A DNA stretch of 64,000 nucleotides from CAVQEG01 sp963711465 (GTDB lineage Bacteria > Bacteroidota > Ignavibacteria > OLB7). A program made the translations under genes and the position numbers. Numbering within the stretch: position 1 is the stretch's first letter; the number at the start of each line of letters is the position of its first letter. The notes under the pieces were generated by a model. The model had not been told where the DNA came from and did not search any database. It worked only from the letters and a program-made list of their open reading frames with translations. Positions 32,592-42,219 of the stretch are shown in pieces. The DNA lies in contig CAVQEG010000001.1 of assembly GCA_963711465.1 (NCBI GenBank), positions 2,108,001 through 2,172,000 on the forward strand. Direction: 5' to 3'.

Positions 32592-34538
32592 CTACACCCT
32601 CAACCCGAGGGTAATGAACAGCGACGGCGTCCGCCCAACAAGCTGGCTGTTCTCGAATTTGTGTTCCCACCATCCCGAGCAATCGAGTTCCGTCACCCTC
32701 GACAGCCGCACGATCAAGCGCGCGGTCGGCCCGACCGACGTCCGGTCGCTGAACGGCGCCAGCGCGCCATCCGGATCGACATGATCGGTCTTCACTCTGG
32801 AGAGCCGGCCACCGACGCCGAACGTCACCGAGCCGATGGACCGACTGAGGAGCTCCGCCTCGATTCCCTCGGTACGTGTGCGTTCGAGCAGACTTTCAGC
32901 GAACTGATCCCAGCTGAAGCTCCCGCGTTCACTGATACGGAGGTCACCGTCGGCGATCACCGTGAGCGTGTGTGTGAGATCGAACGCCATGCTATCGCGA
33001 ATCCGCATTTCGCGAAACGATCGACCTCGGACGGTACCGGTGAGATCGAAGTCGTATTCGGTGTAATTCGCATAGACCTCTCCCTCCATCAGGTTGCTGA
33101 AGTCCTTGCCGAGGTCGTATCGCACCGAGGGCGCGAGCCGAAAGACACGGTTCCAGTTGTTGTCACCGCTGTTGGCAGCGAAGAGGTAGACCAGATGGGT
33201 GAGGTAGGCCTGGGCGGTCAGTTGGGCGCCGAGCCAGGGGCTGAACGCGCGTGCCCAGGTGATCTGGGCCTGGATCGACTGTTCATCGCGGTCGAAGGCA
33301 TTGAGTTCACTTGGTGTGTCATAGCGGAAGATCGCCACGGACCCGTTCATCGACAGAGTGTCATGGCGGCTTGGCCAGTATTCGGCGGAACCCGAGAGGA
33401 CGAGGTGCTGGGAGATGAAATCGTTCTGCGCGCTGGTCGTTCGCTTGCGTTTGAGTTCGGCCTCATGGTAGCCCTCGAGGGGTTCGACGGTATTGCGTTG
33501 TTCGCTGGTACTGTATTCCAGGCGCATATCGAGGCGGCCATCTGCCGGGGTCCAGCTGCCGGCGACGGAGGCATCGATTCGCAGGTCGCCGCGGTCGTAG
33601 CGGTAGGGTTCCGGCGCCGTCGGCAGTGGTGGAAGGCCTTCGGTGACTTCGTACTGACCGATCGAACCATCGCTGAGGGAGCCCTGGAGTTGTACGGAGG
33701 CATCATCACCGACGAGGAAGCTCATATCGGTGGTAAGGTAGACGCGGTCCTCGAGTCGGCGCTGCACGCCGTCGTAGGCGACATCAGTGACGGGAACGGG
33801 ATTGACGTCGGTGCGTTTGAGGTAGTTATCGGTACCGATGGTTTCGTAGCGAACGCCGACGGTAGCGAAGGCACCATCTTCGAAGTGGCGGGCAAGTCTG
33901 GCATCGATCCAGGCGTTGCTGTTATGTCGGGGGGAGATGTTGTACCAGTACCCGCGGCCGTTGACATCGATGGAGTAATCGGGGAGGTCGAAGCGTTGGT
34001 TGAGTTCACCATAGAGTCCACCGCCGACATCCTCTTGATTCAGTTGGCGGTTATAGGCGACGCCGGCGGCGACGCCGACGCGGTTACTATCGGCGCCGAC
34101 CCAACGGGTACCGACCCCGAGGAAGCTGGCTGCGGTGTTATTGAGGCCGGGTACGACGGTTGTTTCGTTACGGACTTCATTGGTGAGGGTACCCTGGGCG
34201 ATGGAGAAGAGGCGCATGGCACCGGGGAGTTCATACTCGAGGTCGAGGAGGACATCGGCCTGATCGCGGGTGGTAGGAATTCCGATGAGCGTGGTTGACG
34301 ACTGCAGGTAGCTGCGGAGCGAGGTATGAAAAAGTTGATCGTGGTGGACGAAGTCGGTCGACAGCGAGGTGGTATGAGTCGAGAGGAACCGTTCGGTACG
34401 GGCGATAATGGATCGACCACCGAGGGAGTCGGAGAATTCGGGCACCTGGGCGGCGGCAGACGAACCGCCGGCAACGAGGGCCAGCACTATGATCAGGATC
34501 GAGCGAATGAGGGTGTCGGAGGAATTCGATGACGCCAC
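32592..34538 (-). CDS. Outer-membrane beta-barrel protein
   Basis: About 648 residues. From a GTG at 34538 the N-terminus contains the signal peptide LIRSILIIVLALVAGGSSAA with an AQ cleavage site. The rest is a series of amphipathic strands (FATVGVRYETIG, WTPADGRLDMRLEYSTSEQR, LGAQLTAQAYLTHLVYLFAA, GWWEHKFENSQL) ending TPSLFITLGLRV, typical of a large barrel. I do not recognise the family. The open frame continues upstream through the repeat array to 35828, but that part is pure repeat translation, so the signal-peptide start is preferred. The array forms its entire 5' region, which may affect expression. No SD is visible before the GTG, so the start is uncertain. Confidence 0.78.
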   Translation of the reverse strand: MASSNSSDTLIRSILIIVLALVAGGSSAAAQVPEFSDSLGGRSIIARTERFLSTHTTSLSTDFVHHDQLFHTSLRSYLQSSTTLIGIPTTRDQADVLLDLEYELPGAMRLFSIAQGTLTNEVRNETTVVPGLNNTAASFLGVGTRWVGADSNRVGVAAGVAYNRQLNQEDVGGGLYGELNQRFDLPDYSIDVNGRGYWYNISPRHNSNAWIDARLARHFEDGAFATVGVRYETIGTDNYLKRTDVNPVPVTDVAYDGVQRRLEDRVYLTTDMSFLVGDDASVQLQGSLSDGSIGQYEVTEGLPPLPTAPEPYRYDRGDLRIDASVAGSWTPADGRLDMRLEYSTSEQRNTVEPLEGYHEAELKRKRTTSAQNDFISQHLVLSGSAEYWPSRHDTLSMNGSVAIFRYDTPSELNAFDRDEQSIQAQITWARAFSPWLGAQLTAQAYLTHLVYLFAANSGDNNWNRVFRLAPSVRYDLGKDFSNLMEGEVYANYTEYDFDLTGTVRGRSFREMRIRDSMAFDLTHTLTVIADGDLRISERGSFSWDQFAESLLERTRTEGIEAELLSRSIGSVTFGVGGRLSRVKTDHVDPDGALAPFSDRTSVGPTARLIVRLSRVTELDCSGWWEHKFENSQLVGRTPSLFITLGLRV

Positions 34539-34616
34539 TATAGGAGAGAAACTCGGCGAGAGTTGCGACGGCGAGGGCCGTTGCTCTCGGAGCGGGCCGC
34601 TGGGATGTCCGCGGCG

Positions 34617-34857
34617 GTCGGTGCCATACCGACGGGAGGCCCTCGATGGTCGGTGCCGAACCGACGGGAGGTCCTCGATGGTCGGTGCCGAACCGCTGGG
34701 AGGTCCTCGATGGTCGGTGCCATACCGACGGGGGGTCCTCGATGGTCGGTGCCATACCGACGGGAGGTCCTCGATGGTCGGTGCCATACCGATGGGAGGT
34801 CCTCGATGGTCGGTGCCAAACCGACGGGAGGTCCTCGATGGTCGGTGCCATACCGAT
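34617..34857. repeat. Eight tandem 32-bp hairpin units
   Basis: GTCGGTGCC starts at 34617 and recurs exactly every 32 bases to 34841, giving eight units. Each encodes a short inverted repeat, GTCGGT-5 nt-ACCGAC, with loop variants GCCAT, GCCGA and GCCAA and occasional arm changes (ACCGAT, ACCGCT). The units are joined directly without unique spacers, so this is a satellite and not a CRISPR array. It is the end of the larger array nearest the beta-barrel gene. Confidence 0.92.
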
Positions 34858-36662
34858 GGGCGCGACGGCGGAGCCGATCGCGCGGGCGCGGCGAGCGCGC
34901 TCTTGCAGCGGCACATTCGGGCAGTGACTGGCGCGGCGCTCCTGACAAGTCGGATCTGGCTGTTGATCCGCGGCTGTTGCTGCCAAACCGAGGGGGGCGC
35001 CGGCAAGAGTGGCCGCCGCTGTCGGTGCCGGCCGCTGCGGCTCAGCTGTATAATCGCCTCACCCCGCTGCCCCTCGAAAGTCGTCTTGTCACTACCACGG
35101 CGGCCGCCAGTGTCGGTGCCGGCCGCTGGGAGGTCCTCGATGGTCGGTGCCATACCGACGGGAGGTCCTCGATGGTCGGTGCCATACCGACGGGCGCGAC
35201 GGCGGAGCCGATCGCGCGGGCGCGGCGAGCACGCCATTGCAGCGGCACATTCGGACAGTGACTGGCGCGGCGCTCCTGACAAGTCGGCTGTGGCTGTTGA
35301 TCCGCGGCTGTTGGTGCCAAACCGACGGGGCGCGCCGGCAAGAGTGGCCGCCGCTGTCGGTGCCGGCCGCTGGGAGGTCCGCGGCGGTCGGTGCCATACC
35401 GACGGGCGCGACGGCGGAGCCGATCGCGCGGGCGCGGCGAGCGCGCTCTTGCAGCGGCACATTCGGGCAGCGTCCGTCGCGGCGCTCCTGACAAGTCGGC
35501 TGTGGCTGTTGATCCGCGGCTGTTGGTGCCAAACCGAGGGGGGCGCCGGCAAGAGTGGCCGCCACTGTCGGTGCCAACCGCTGCGGCTCAGCTGTATAAT
35601 CGCCTGAGCCCTCTGCCCTACGAAAGTCGTCTTGTCACTGCCACGGCGACCGCCAGTGTCGGTGCCGGCCGCTGGGAGGTCCTCGATGGTCGGTGCCATA
35701 CCGACGGGAGGTCCTCGATGGTCGGTGCCATACCGACGGGCGCGACGGCGGAGCCGATCGCGCGGGCGCGGCGAGCGCGCTCTTGCAGCGGCACATTCGG
35801 GCAGTGACTGGCGCGGCGCTCCTGACAAGTCGGATCTGGCTGTTGATCCGCGGCTGTTGCTGCCAAACCGACGGGGGCGCCGGCAAGAGTGGCCGCCGCT
35901 GTCGGTGCCAACCGCTGCGGCTCAGCTGTATAATCGCCTCACCCCGCTGCCCCTCGAAAGTCGTCTTGTCACTACCACGGCGGCCGCCACCGAACGAATG
36001 TACCGACGAAGATTCGTGCTCGCCGCGACCGCGCGCCCGGCTCCGCCGGCGCGCTCATCGGTTTGGCACTGCCAGCCGAGGACCTCATGGCGGCCCGCTC
36101 CGTCAGTGGCGGACGTCCCGGCGGCCCGCTCCGTCAGTGGCGGGCGTCAACGCAGCGGTCGCCTCGAGAAACGACCACCCCTCTGCCCCACGAAAGTCGT
36201 CTTGTCACTGCCACGGCGGCCGCCACTGTCGGTGCCGGCCGCTGGGTTGTCCTCGATGGTCGGTGCCATACCGACGGGCGCGACGGCGGAGCCGATCGCG
36301 CGGGCGCGGCGAGCGCGCACTTGCAGCGGCACATTCGGACAGTGACTGGCGCGGCGCTCCTGACAAGTCGGCTGTGGCTGTTGATCCGCGGCTGTTGGTG
36401 CCAAACCGAGGGGGGCGCCGGCAAGAGTGGCCGCCGCTGTCGGTGCCGGCCGCTGGGATGTCCGCGGCGGTCGGTGCCATACCGACGGGCGCGACGGCGG
36501 AGCCGATCGCGCGGGCGCGGCGAGCGCGCACTTGCAGCGGCACATTCGGACAGTGACTGGCGCGGCGCTCCTGACAAGTCGGCTGTGGCTGTTGATCCGC
36601 GGCTGTTGGTGCCAAACCGAGGGGGGCGCCGGCAAGAGTGGCCGCCACTGTCGGTGCCAACC

Positions 36663-37804
36663 GCTGCGGCTCAGCTGTATAATCGCCTGAGCCCTCTGCC
36701 CTACGAAAGTCGTCTTGTCACTGCCACGGCGGCCGCCACCGAATGAATGTACCGACGACGGTTCGTGCTCGCCGCGACCGCGCGCCCGGCTCCGCCGGCG
36801 CGCTCATCGGTTTGGCACTGCCAGCCGAGGACCTCATGGCGGCCCGCTCCGTCAGTGGCGGGCGTCCCGGCGGCCCGCGCCGTCGGTGGCGGACGTCAAC
36901 GCAGCGGTCGCCTCGAGAAACGACCACCCCGCTGCCCCACGAAAGTCGTCTTGTCACTACCACGGCGGCCGCCACTGTCGGTGCCAAACCGATGGGATGT
37001 CCTCGATGGTCGGTGCCATACCGACGGGAGGTCCTCGATGGTCGGTGCCATACCGACGGGCGCGACGGCGGAGCCGATCGCGCGGGCGCGGCGAGCACGC
37101 TCTTGCAGCGGCACATTCGGGCAGCGTCCGTCGCGGCGCTCCTGACAAGTCGGCTGTGGCTGTTGATCCGCGGCTGTTGGTGCCAAACCGAGGGGGGCGC
37201 CGGCAAGAGTGGCCGCCGCTGTCGGTGCCAACCGCTGCGGCTCAGCTGTATAATCGCCTGAGCCCTCTGCCCTACGAAAGTCGTCTTGTCACTGCCACGG
37301 CGGCCGCCACCGAATGAATGTACCGACGACGGTTCGTGCTCGCCGCGACCGCGCGCCCGGCTCCGCCGGCGCGCTCATCGGTTTGGCACTGCCAGCCGAG
37401 GACCTCATGGCGGCCCGCTCCGTCAGTGGCGGGCGTCCCGGCGGCCCGCGCCGTCGGTGGCGGACGTCAACGCAGCGGTCGCCTCGAGAAACGACCACCC
37501 CGCTGCCCCACGAAAGTCGTCTTGTCACTACCACGGCGGCCGCCACTGTCGGTGCCAAACCGATGGGATGTCCTCGATGGTCGGTGCCATACCGACGGGA
37601 GGTCCTCGATGGTCGGTGCCATACCGACGGGCGCGACGGCGGAGCCGATCGCGCGGGCGCGGCGAGCACGCTCTTGCAGCGGCACATTCGGGCAGCGTCC
37701 GTCGCGGCGCTCCTGACAAGTCGGCTGTGGCTGTTGATCCGCGGCTGTTGGTGCCAAACCGAGGGGGGCGCCGGCAAGAGTGGCCGCCGCTGTCGGTGCC
37801 AACC
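36663..37804. repeat. Two near-identical 571-bp tandem copies
   Basis: The segment about 36663-37233 repeats as 37234-37804 with a constant 571-base offset: module D at 36672 and 37243, E at 36738 and 37309, B at 37059 and 37630. I could find no difference in the bulk of the two copies, while more distant modules in the array differ by several percent. This indicates a recent unequal exchange or amplification. Confidence 0.88.
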
Positions 37805-38392
37805 GCTGCGGCTCAGCTGTATAATCGCCTCACCCCTCTGCCCCTCGAAAGTCGTCTTGTCACTACCACGGCGGCCGCCACTGTCGGTGCCGGCCGCTGG
37901 GTTGTCCTCGATGGTCGGTGCCATACCGACGGGCGCGACGGCGGAGCCGATCGCGCGGGCGCGGCGAGCGCGCACTTGTAGCGGCACATTCGGACAGTGA
38001 CTGGCGCGGCGCTCCTGACAAGTCGGATGTGGCTGTTGATCCGCGGCTGTTGCTGCCAAACCGAGAGGGGCGCCGGCAAGAATGGCCGCCGCTGTCGGTG
38101 CCGGCCGCTGCGGCTCAGCTGTATAATCGCCTGAGCCCTCTGCCCTACGAAAGTCGTCTTGTCACTGCCACGGCGGCCGCCACCGAATGAATGTACCGAC
38201 GAAGGTTCGTGCTCGCCGCGACCGCGCGCCCGGCTCCGCCGGCGCGCTCATCGGTTTGGCACTGCCAGCCGAGGACCTCATGGCGGACCGCTCCGTCAGT
38301 GGCGGACCGCTCCGGCGCGCCCGTCGGTTTGGCACTGCCAGTCGCGGATCTCCCGGCGGACCCGCTCTGTCAGCGATTCACCGCGGCGGCGC

Positions 38393-39700
38393 TCATTGTA
38401 TGCTGCGATGAACCGCTGCGGTGATGCGGTCGGCGTGCTCGCGGCGGATCGCGACGCTCACCGACAGACCGTCGATGCTGCCCTGTACCGCGATCGGTGG
38501 CGTGTCGTCGAGTGCATCGATCATGATGCGGTAGTCCGCCGCTGTGATTCCCCCCGACCGTACCAGCGATACCACCGCGGTAGGGATCGCGTCGGTGATC
38601 GTGTATCCCGCCGTCGCCGCGAGGAACCGACCCTGCTCGATGTCCGATGCCGTCACGATCTGCAGCGCGTGGCGAAACTGATGGTGCCACAACACCGGCG
38701 CGAATTCGGAAAGCCTTCCCAGCAACGTCATCACGTCCGCCCGTACCGTCGGCAGCTGCACACACACTACCCGCGCGTCGTCGATCACCGCCACGGCACA
38801 ACTTCCTCCACCCTCCTTCCCGATGGTCGTCTCGTGTCCCTCCAGGTCGGTGATGATCAGCCGAATTCCCCCCTCCTCGACCGGTCCGACCGTGCGCGGA
38901 TGCAATACCTTCACGCCAAGCTCCGATAGTGCCCGCGCTGTGCGGTAGCCCATTGCCGGTATCGTTCGTGCTTCCTCGATTCGACTCGGATCCGCCGTCA
39001 TGATGCCGGGAACGCGGGTGTAGAGCCGAACCTCCCGCGCGGCGACCAGGCGGCCGAGCAACGTCGCGGTGTAGTCGGAACTCTCCCGTCCCATCGTCGT
39101 CACCTCGCCGGAAACTCCCCGCGCGATGTAGCCCTCGGTCAATACCAGCCCGATGCGCTCGAGCGATGGGAGCATCCGCTCCTCCACTCGCGATGCGATG
39201 ATGCCGAGGTTCGGCCGCGCATACCGGTGCGTGTCGTCGGTGATCACCAGATCGAGCGCACCGATCACATCGAGTTCCGTCCCGCCGGCCCGAAGTACCG
39301 CTTCGACGATCGAGGACGAGAGCCGTTCGCCGAAATGCACGACCAGATCGAGCGTGCGGGCGGAGAGTTCGCCGACGATGCCGAGGCCCTCGATCACCTC
39401 CTCGAGACGTCCGAGCATCGGTTCGATGCGTGTCCGCCAGACACCGTACCGCGGCGGGTCGAGCAGCGATGATGCGATGTCGTTGTGCAGGGCGATCAAC
39501 GAACGGTACTGTGCGGCAGCCGACTCAGGCGACTCGATCGCCGTTCGAGCGATCTCCTCGAGCCGATTGGTGACCGTTGCGAACGCGCTGACGACGACCA
39601 GCAGCGGCCGTGGCAGCGCGGCGATCTCCCGACAGACGGCGAGAACGCCGTCGGCGTCACGGAGAACGGCTCCGCCGAATTTTGCGACCGTCACTGCCAT
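38393..39700 (-). CDS. lysC: Aspartate kinase
   Basis: Phosphorylates aspartate in the first step of Lys, Thr, Met and diaminopimelate synthesis. The 435-residue protein begins MAVTVAKFGGAVLRDADGVL with the kinase signature KFGG, and carries FGERLSSSIVEAVLRAGG, EGYIARGVSGEVTTMGRESS (substrate and nucleotide loop) and a C-terminal region with ACT-like segments (about 300-435). The ATG at 39700 is chosen over a 15-codon extension that lacks family similarity. Its stop lies at the edge of the repeat array. The specific paralogue (LysC or ThrA-like) is not certain. Confidence 0.88.
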   Translation of the reverse strand: MAVTVAKFGGAVLRDADGVLAVCREIAALPRPLLVVVSAFATVTNRLEEIARTAIESPESAAAQYRSLIALHNDIASSLLDPPRYGVWRTRIEPMLGRLEEVIEGLGIVGELSARTLDLVVHFGERLSSSIVEAVLRAGGTELDVIGALDLVITDDTHRYARPNLGIIASRVEERMLPSLERIGLVLTEGYIARGVSGEVTTMGRESSDYTATLLGRLVAAREVRLYTRVPGIMTADPSRIEEARTIPAMGYRTARALSELGVKVLHPRTVGPVEEGGIRLIITDLEGHETTIGKEGGGSCAVAVIDDARVVCVQLPTVRADVMTLLGRLSEFAPVLWHHQFRHALQIVTASDIEQGRFLAATAGYTITDAIPTAVVSLVRSGGITAADYRIMIDALDDTPPIAVQGSIDGLSVSVAIRREHADRITAAVHRSIQ

Positions 39701-39849
39701 GGGAGCGGCCTCGGGTGGTTGTGCAGTGGTGTGCGCCCTTCGCATCGGCGATACGCGCGATGGTCCGCGCCGTGGTGCGGGGGAAGCTTCATTCGTGGAA
39801 CCCGACTGTGCGTGCGTTCAGTTCGTGGATCGATGCGCGAATTTCAACC

Positions 39850-39886
39850 ATTGACCACTCGGAGGTTTCACTGCCTCGGTGGTCAA
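39850..39886 (-). terminator. Hairpin downstream of metG
   Basis: ATTGACCAC plus CGGAGG pairs imperfectly with CCTCGGTGGTCAAT in a stem of about 14 bases, 20 bases after the metG stop on the minus strand. There is no T-run, so intrinsic termination is only possible, not clear. It separates metG from aspartokinase. Confidence 0.4.
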
Positions 39887-39905
39887 TTGCTCCAATCTGC
39901 GATGT

Positions 39906-42110
39906 CTACCGAACCTGATATCCGTCGCGGGCCGGCTCGGGTTCGCTCATCACGGTGACGAGCGTCGGGATACCCTCGGGAGAATTCGCGGCCAGCAGCA
40001 TGCCCTGAGACTCCTGGCCCATCAGCTTCGCCGCCTTCAGATTCGCCACCACCACGATCTGCCGACCCACCAGCTCGTCGGGTTCATACTGCTGCGAGAT
40101 CCCCGCCAGGATCTGCCGCTTCAGAGAACCGATCCGGATCTGCAGCTTCACCAGCTTCTTCGACTTCTTCACGCGTTCGGCCTGGAGGATCGTGGCCACG
40201 CGCAGATCGAGCTTCATCACGTCGTCGATGGTCACCTCCGGCTTCAGTTCCACCTCCACCGGCGGCACGACCGCACCCGACTTCTCGCCGAGCTTCGCGA
40301 CCTCGCGTTCCACGAATTCATCATCCACCTTCTCGACCAGGATCGACGCCTCACCAAGCGGTCGTCCGCCATGCACGCGCAGCTCGCCGGCGGTCGGCCA
40401 GCGGTCATCGGCCGTGCGGGCGCGCCCGAGCATCGTCCACATCCGTTCGGCGGTGAACGGGATGACGGGTTCGAAGAGGATCGCGAGCGAACGCACCAGC
40501 TGCAGGCAGACGTTGAGCGACGTGGCGCAGCGATCGGGATTCTCCTTCCGCGTCTTCCACGGCTCGACGTCGTTGAAGTACTTGTTGGCGGCGCGTGCGA
40601 GATTCATGGTCTCGGCGATCGCCTCTCGGAACCGATACCGACGGTAGAGTTCGCCCACGTGCCGCGGGGCGCGCGCCATGGCGACGAGCACCGCGAGGTC
40701 GTCACGTGTGAAGTAGTTGAGGTACTTCGGCACGAGCTCGTCGACCACCGCGTCGGCGTCGGCCGCTCCGGAAGAACGGCGCAGGTCGTCGTTGAGCAGC
40801 CGCGCCACCTCGTTGAGCTTCGAATCGTCGGGAAGCAGCGGCGGAACCACCGCGTCGAAGTAGCGCGTGACGAACTGCATCGTGCGGTTGACGAAGTTCC
40901 CCAGGATGTCCGCCAGTTCATTGTTGGTGCGCGCCTGGAACTCGTGCCAGGTGAAGTTCACGTCTGAATTCTCCGGCATGTTCGCCGCCAGCGTGTAGCG
41001 CATCGGGTCGGCGGGATGCTCGGCGACGTAGTCGCGCAGGTCGATGCTCCAGTTGCGGGACTTGGAGAATTTCTGCCCCTCGAGGTTGAGGAATTCGCAG
41101 GCGGGCACATCCTCGGGAAGGATGTAGTGATCCTCGCGACCGGAGCCGTTGTAGGACATCAGCAGCGCGGGGAAGAACAGCGTGTGGAAGAAGATGTTGT
41201 CCTTGCCGATGAACGCGACGTACCGCGTGGCCTCATCGCACCACCACCGCTTCCAGCCGTCGGGATCGCCCGAGCGTTCGGCGAGCACCTGGGTATTGGT
41301 GATGTAGCCGATGGGGGCGTCGAACCAGACGTAGAGTTTCTTGCCTTCGAACCCGCGCAGTGGCACATCGATGCCCCAGGTGAGATCGCGCGTGACGGCA
41401 CGCTCACCGAGGCCGTCCTTCAGCCAGCTCCGCGACTGTCCGACCACGTGGTCGCGCCAGTGATCGGCGTGCTCGGCGACGTAGACCTCGAGGCGCTGCT
41501 GGAATTCTCCCAGCTTGAAGTACAGGTGGGTGGTCCGTCGCAGCTCCGGGGCCTGACCGCTGATGGTGCTGCGCGGCTGAATCAGTTCGGTCTGATCGTA
41601 GGTCTTGCCGCAGTTGTCGCACTGGTCGCCGCGCGCATGCTCGTATCCGCAGTTGGGGCAGGTGCCTTCGACGTAGCGATCGGGGAGGAACATCGCCGCT
41701 TCGGGATCATAGAACTGCTCGACCTCCAGTTCGGAGATGTAGCCGCTCTGAAACGCGGCGAGGAAGAATTCCTGCGCATTGTGGTGGTGCTCCGGCCACG
41801 AGGTGCGCCCGAAGATGTCGAAGTCGATACCGAAGGCTTCGAAGGCCTCCTCGTTGGCCGCGTGGTATTTGTCGATGATCGCACGCGGATCGACGCCCTC
41901 CTTCTCGGCGGAGATCGTGATCGCCACACCGTGTTCATCCGAACCCGAGACGTGGATCACCTCTTCGCCGCAGGAGCGCAGGAACCGTGTAAAGATGTCC
42001 GCGGGCAGGTACGCCCCGGCGACGTGGCCGAGGTGGATGTAGCCGTTGGCGTACGGAAGCGCGCTCGTGATGAGCGTGCGAGCAAAACGCTGGTCGTTCA
42101 AGAAGGACAC
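39906..42110 (-). CDS. metG: Methionyl-tRNA synthetase
   Basis: Charges tRNA-Met with methionine. The 734-residue class I enzyme has the HIGH-like HLGH at 26-29, the connective Zn knuckles CPNCGYEHARGDQCDNCGKT, and the KMSKS-like KFSKS at 347-351. The helical anticodon-binding domain precedes a C-terminal EMAP/CsaA-type tRNA-binding domain (about 630-734: MKLDLRVATILQAERVKKSK, LVGRQIVVVANLKAAKLMG). Full length for the dimeric bacterial form. The ATG at 42110 (MSFLNDQRFARTLITSALPY) is well placed. Highly conserved housekeeping gene. Confidence 0.98.
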   Translation of the reverse strand: MSFLNDQRFARTLITSALPYANGYIHLGHVAGAYLPADIFTRFLRSCGEEVIHVSGSDEHGVAITISAEKEGVDPRAIIDKYHAANEEAFEAFGIDFDIFGRTSWPEHHHNAQEFFLAAFQSGYISELEVEQFYDPEAAMFLPDRYVEGTCPNCGYEHARGDQCDNCGKTYDQTELIQPRSTISGQAPELRRTTHLYFKLGEFQQRLEVYVAEHADHWRDHVVGQSRSWLKDGLGERAVTRDLTWGIDVPLRGFEGKKLYVWFDAPIGYITNTQVLAERSGDPDGWKRWWCDEATRYVAFIGKDNIFFHTLFFPALLMSYNGSGREDHYILPEDVPACEFLNLEGQKFSKSRNWSIDLRDYVAEHPADPMRYTLAANMPENSDVNFTWHEFQARTNNELADILGNFVNRTMQFVTRYFDAVVPPLLPDDSKLNEVARLLNDDLRRSSGAADADAVVDELVPKYLNYFTRDDLAVLVAMARAPRHVGELYRRYRFREAIAETMNLARAANKYFNDVEPWKTRKENPDRCATSLNVCLQLVRSLAILFEPVIPFTAERMWTMLGRARTADDRWPTAGELRVHGGRPLGEASILVEKVDDEFVEREVAKLGEKSGAVVPPVEVELKPEVTIDDVMKLDLRVATILQAERVKKSKKLVKLQIRIGSLKRQILAGISQQYEPDELVGRQIVVVANLKAAKLMGQESQGMLLAANSPEGIPTLVTVMSEPEPARDGYQVR

Positions 42111-42219
42111 CGGATGGAGAATTCAGAAAAAGACACCGGCGCAGCGTTCGCGGCTGCGCCGAATCAGAAAGGTACGACTGCGAGAGAACAGCCGAAGGCG
42201 ACGGCCTCGGACGGCCGGG

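Larger units (their letters stand above)
34560..38390. repeat. 3.8-kb hierarchical repeat array
   Basis: Built from modules that recur in a fixed order. Module A is a 32-bp unit containing the hairpin GTCGGTGCCATACCGAC. Module B, starting GGCGCGACGGCGGAGCC, occurs nine times (34859, 35193, 35405, 35739, 36277, 36488, 37059, 37630, 37932). Module D, starting CAGCTGTATAATCGCCT, occurs seven times (35043, 35589, 35923, 36672, 37243, 37814, 38116). Module E, with GAATGTACCGACGA, occurs four times (35991, 36738, 37309, 38180). Copies differ by scattered substitutions. No protein family is recognisable in any frame. It separates aspartokinase from the beta-barrel gene; both read on the minus strand. 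Confidence 0.93.

Noticed and set aside
32571..34298. 575-codon plus-strand frame
   Set aside because: Antisense of the beta-barrel gene; it lacks a signal peptide or family match.
34617..38000. Possible CRISPR array
   Set aside because: The 32-bp units are joined without unique spacers and no cas gene is nearby; larger modules repeat with the units.
35043..38135. TATAAT boxes in each D module as real promoters
   Set aside because: No matching -35 element, and Bacteroidota promoters normally use a different -10 (TAnnTTTG). Kept only as a note in the array finding.
34408..38190. Many overlapping frames of 100-400 codons on both strands
   Set aside because: They translate the satellite array; the products are repeats of repeats with no conserved domain, and open on both strands at once.
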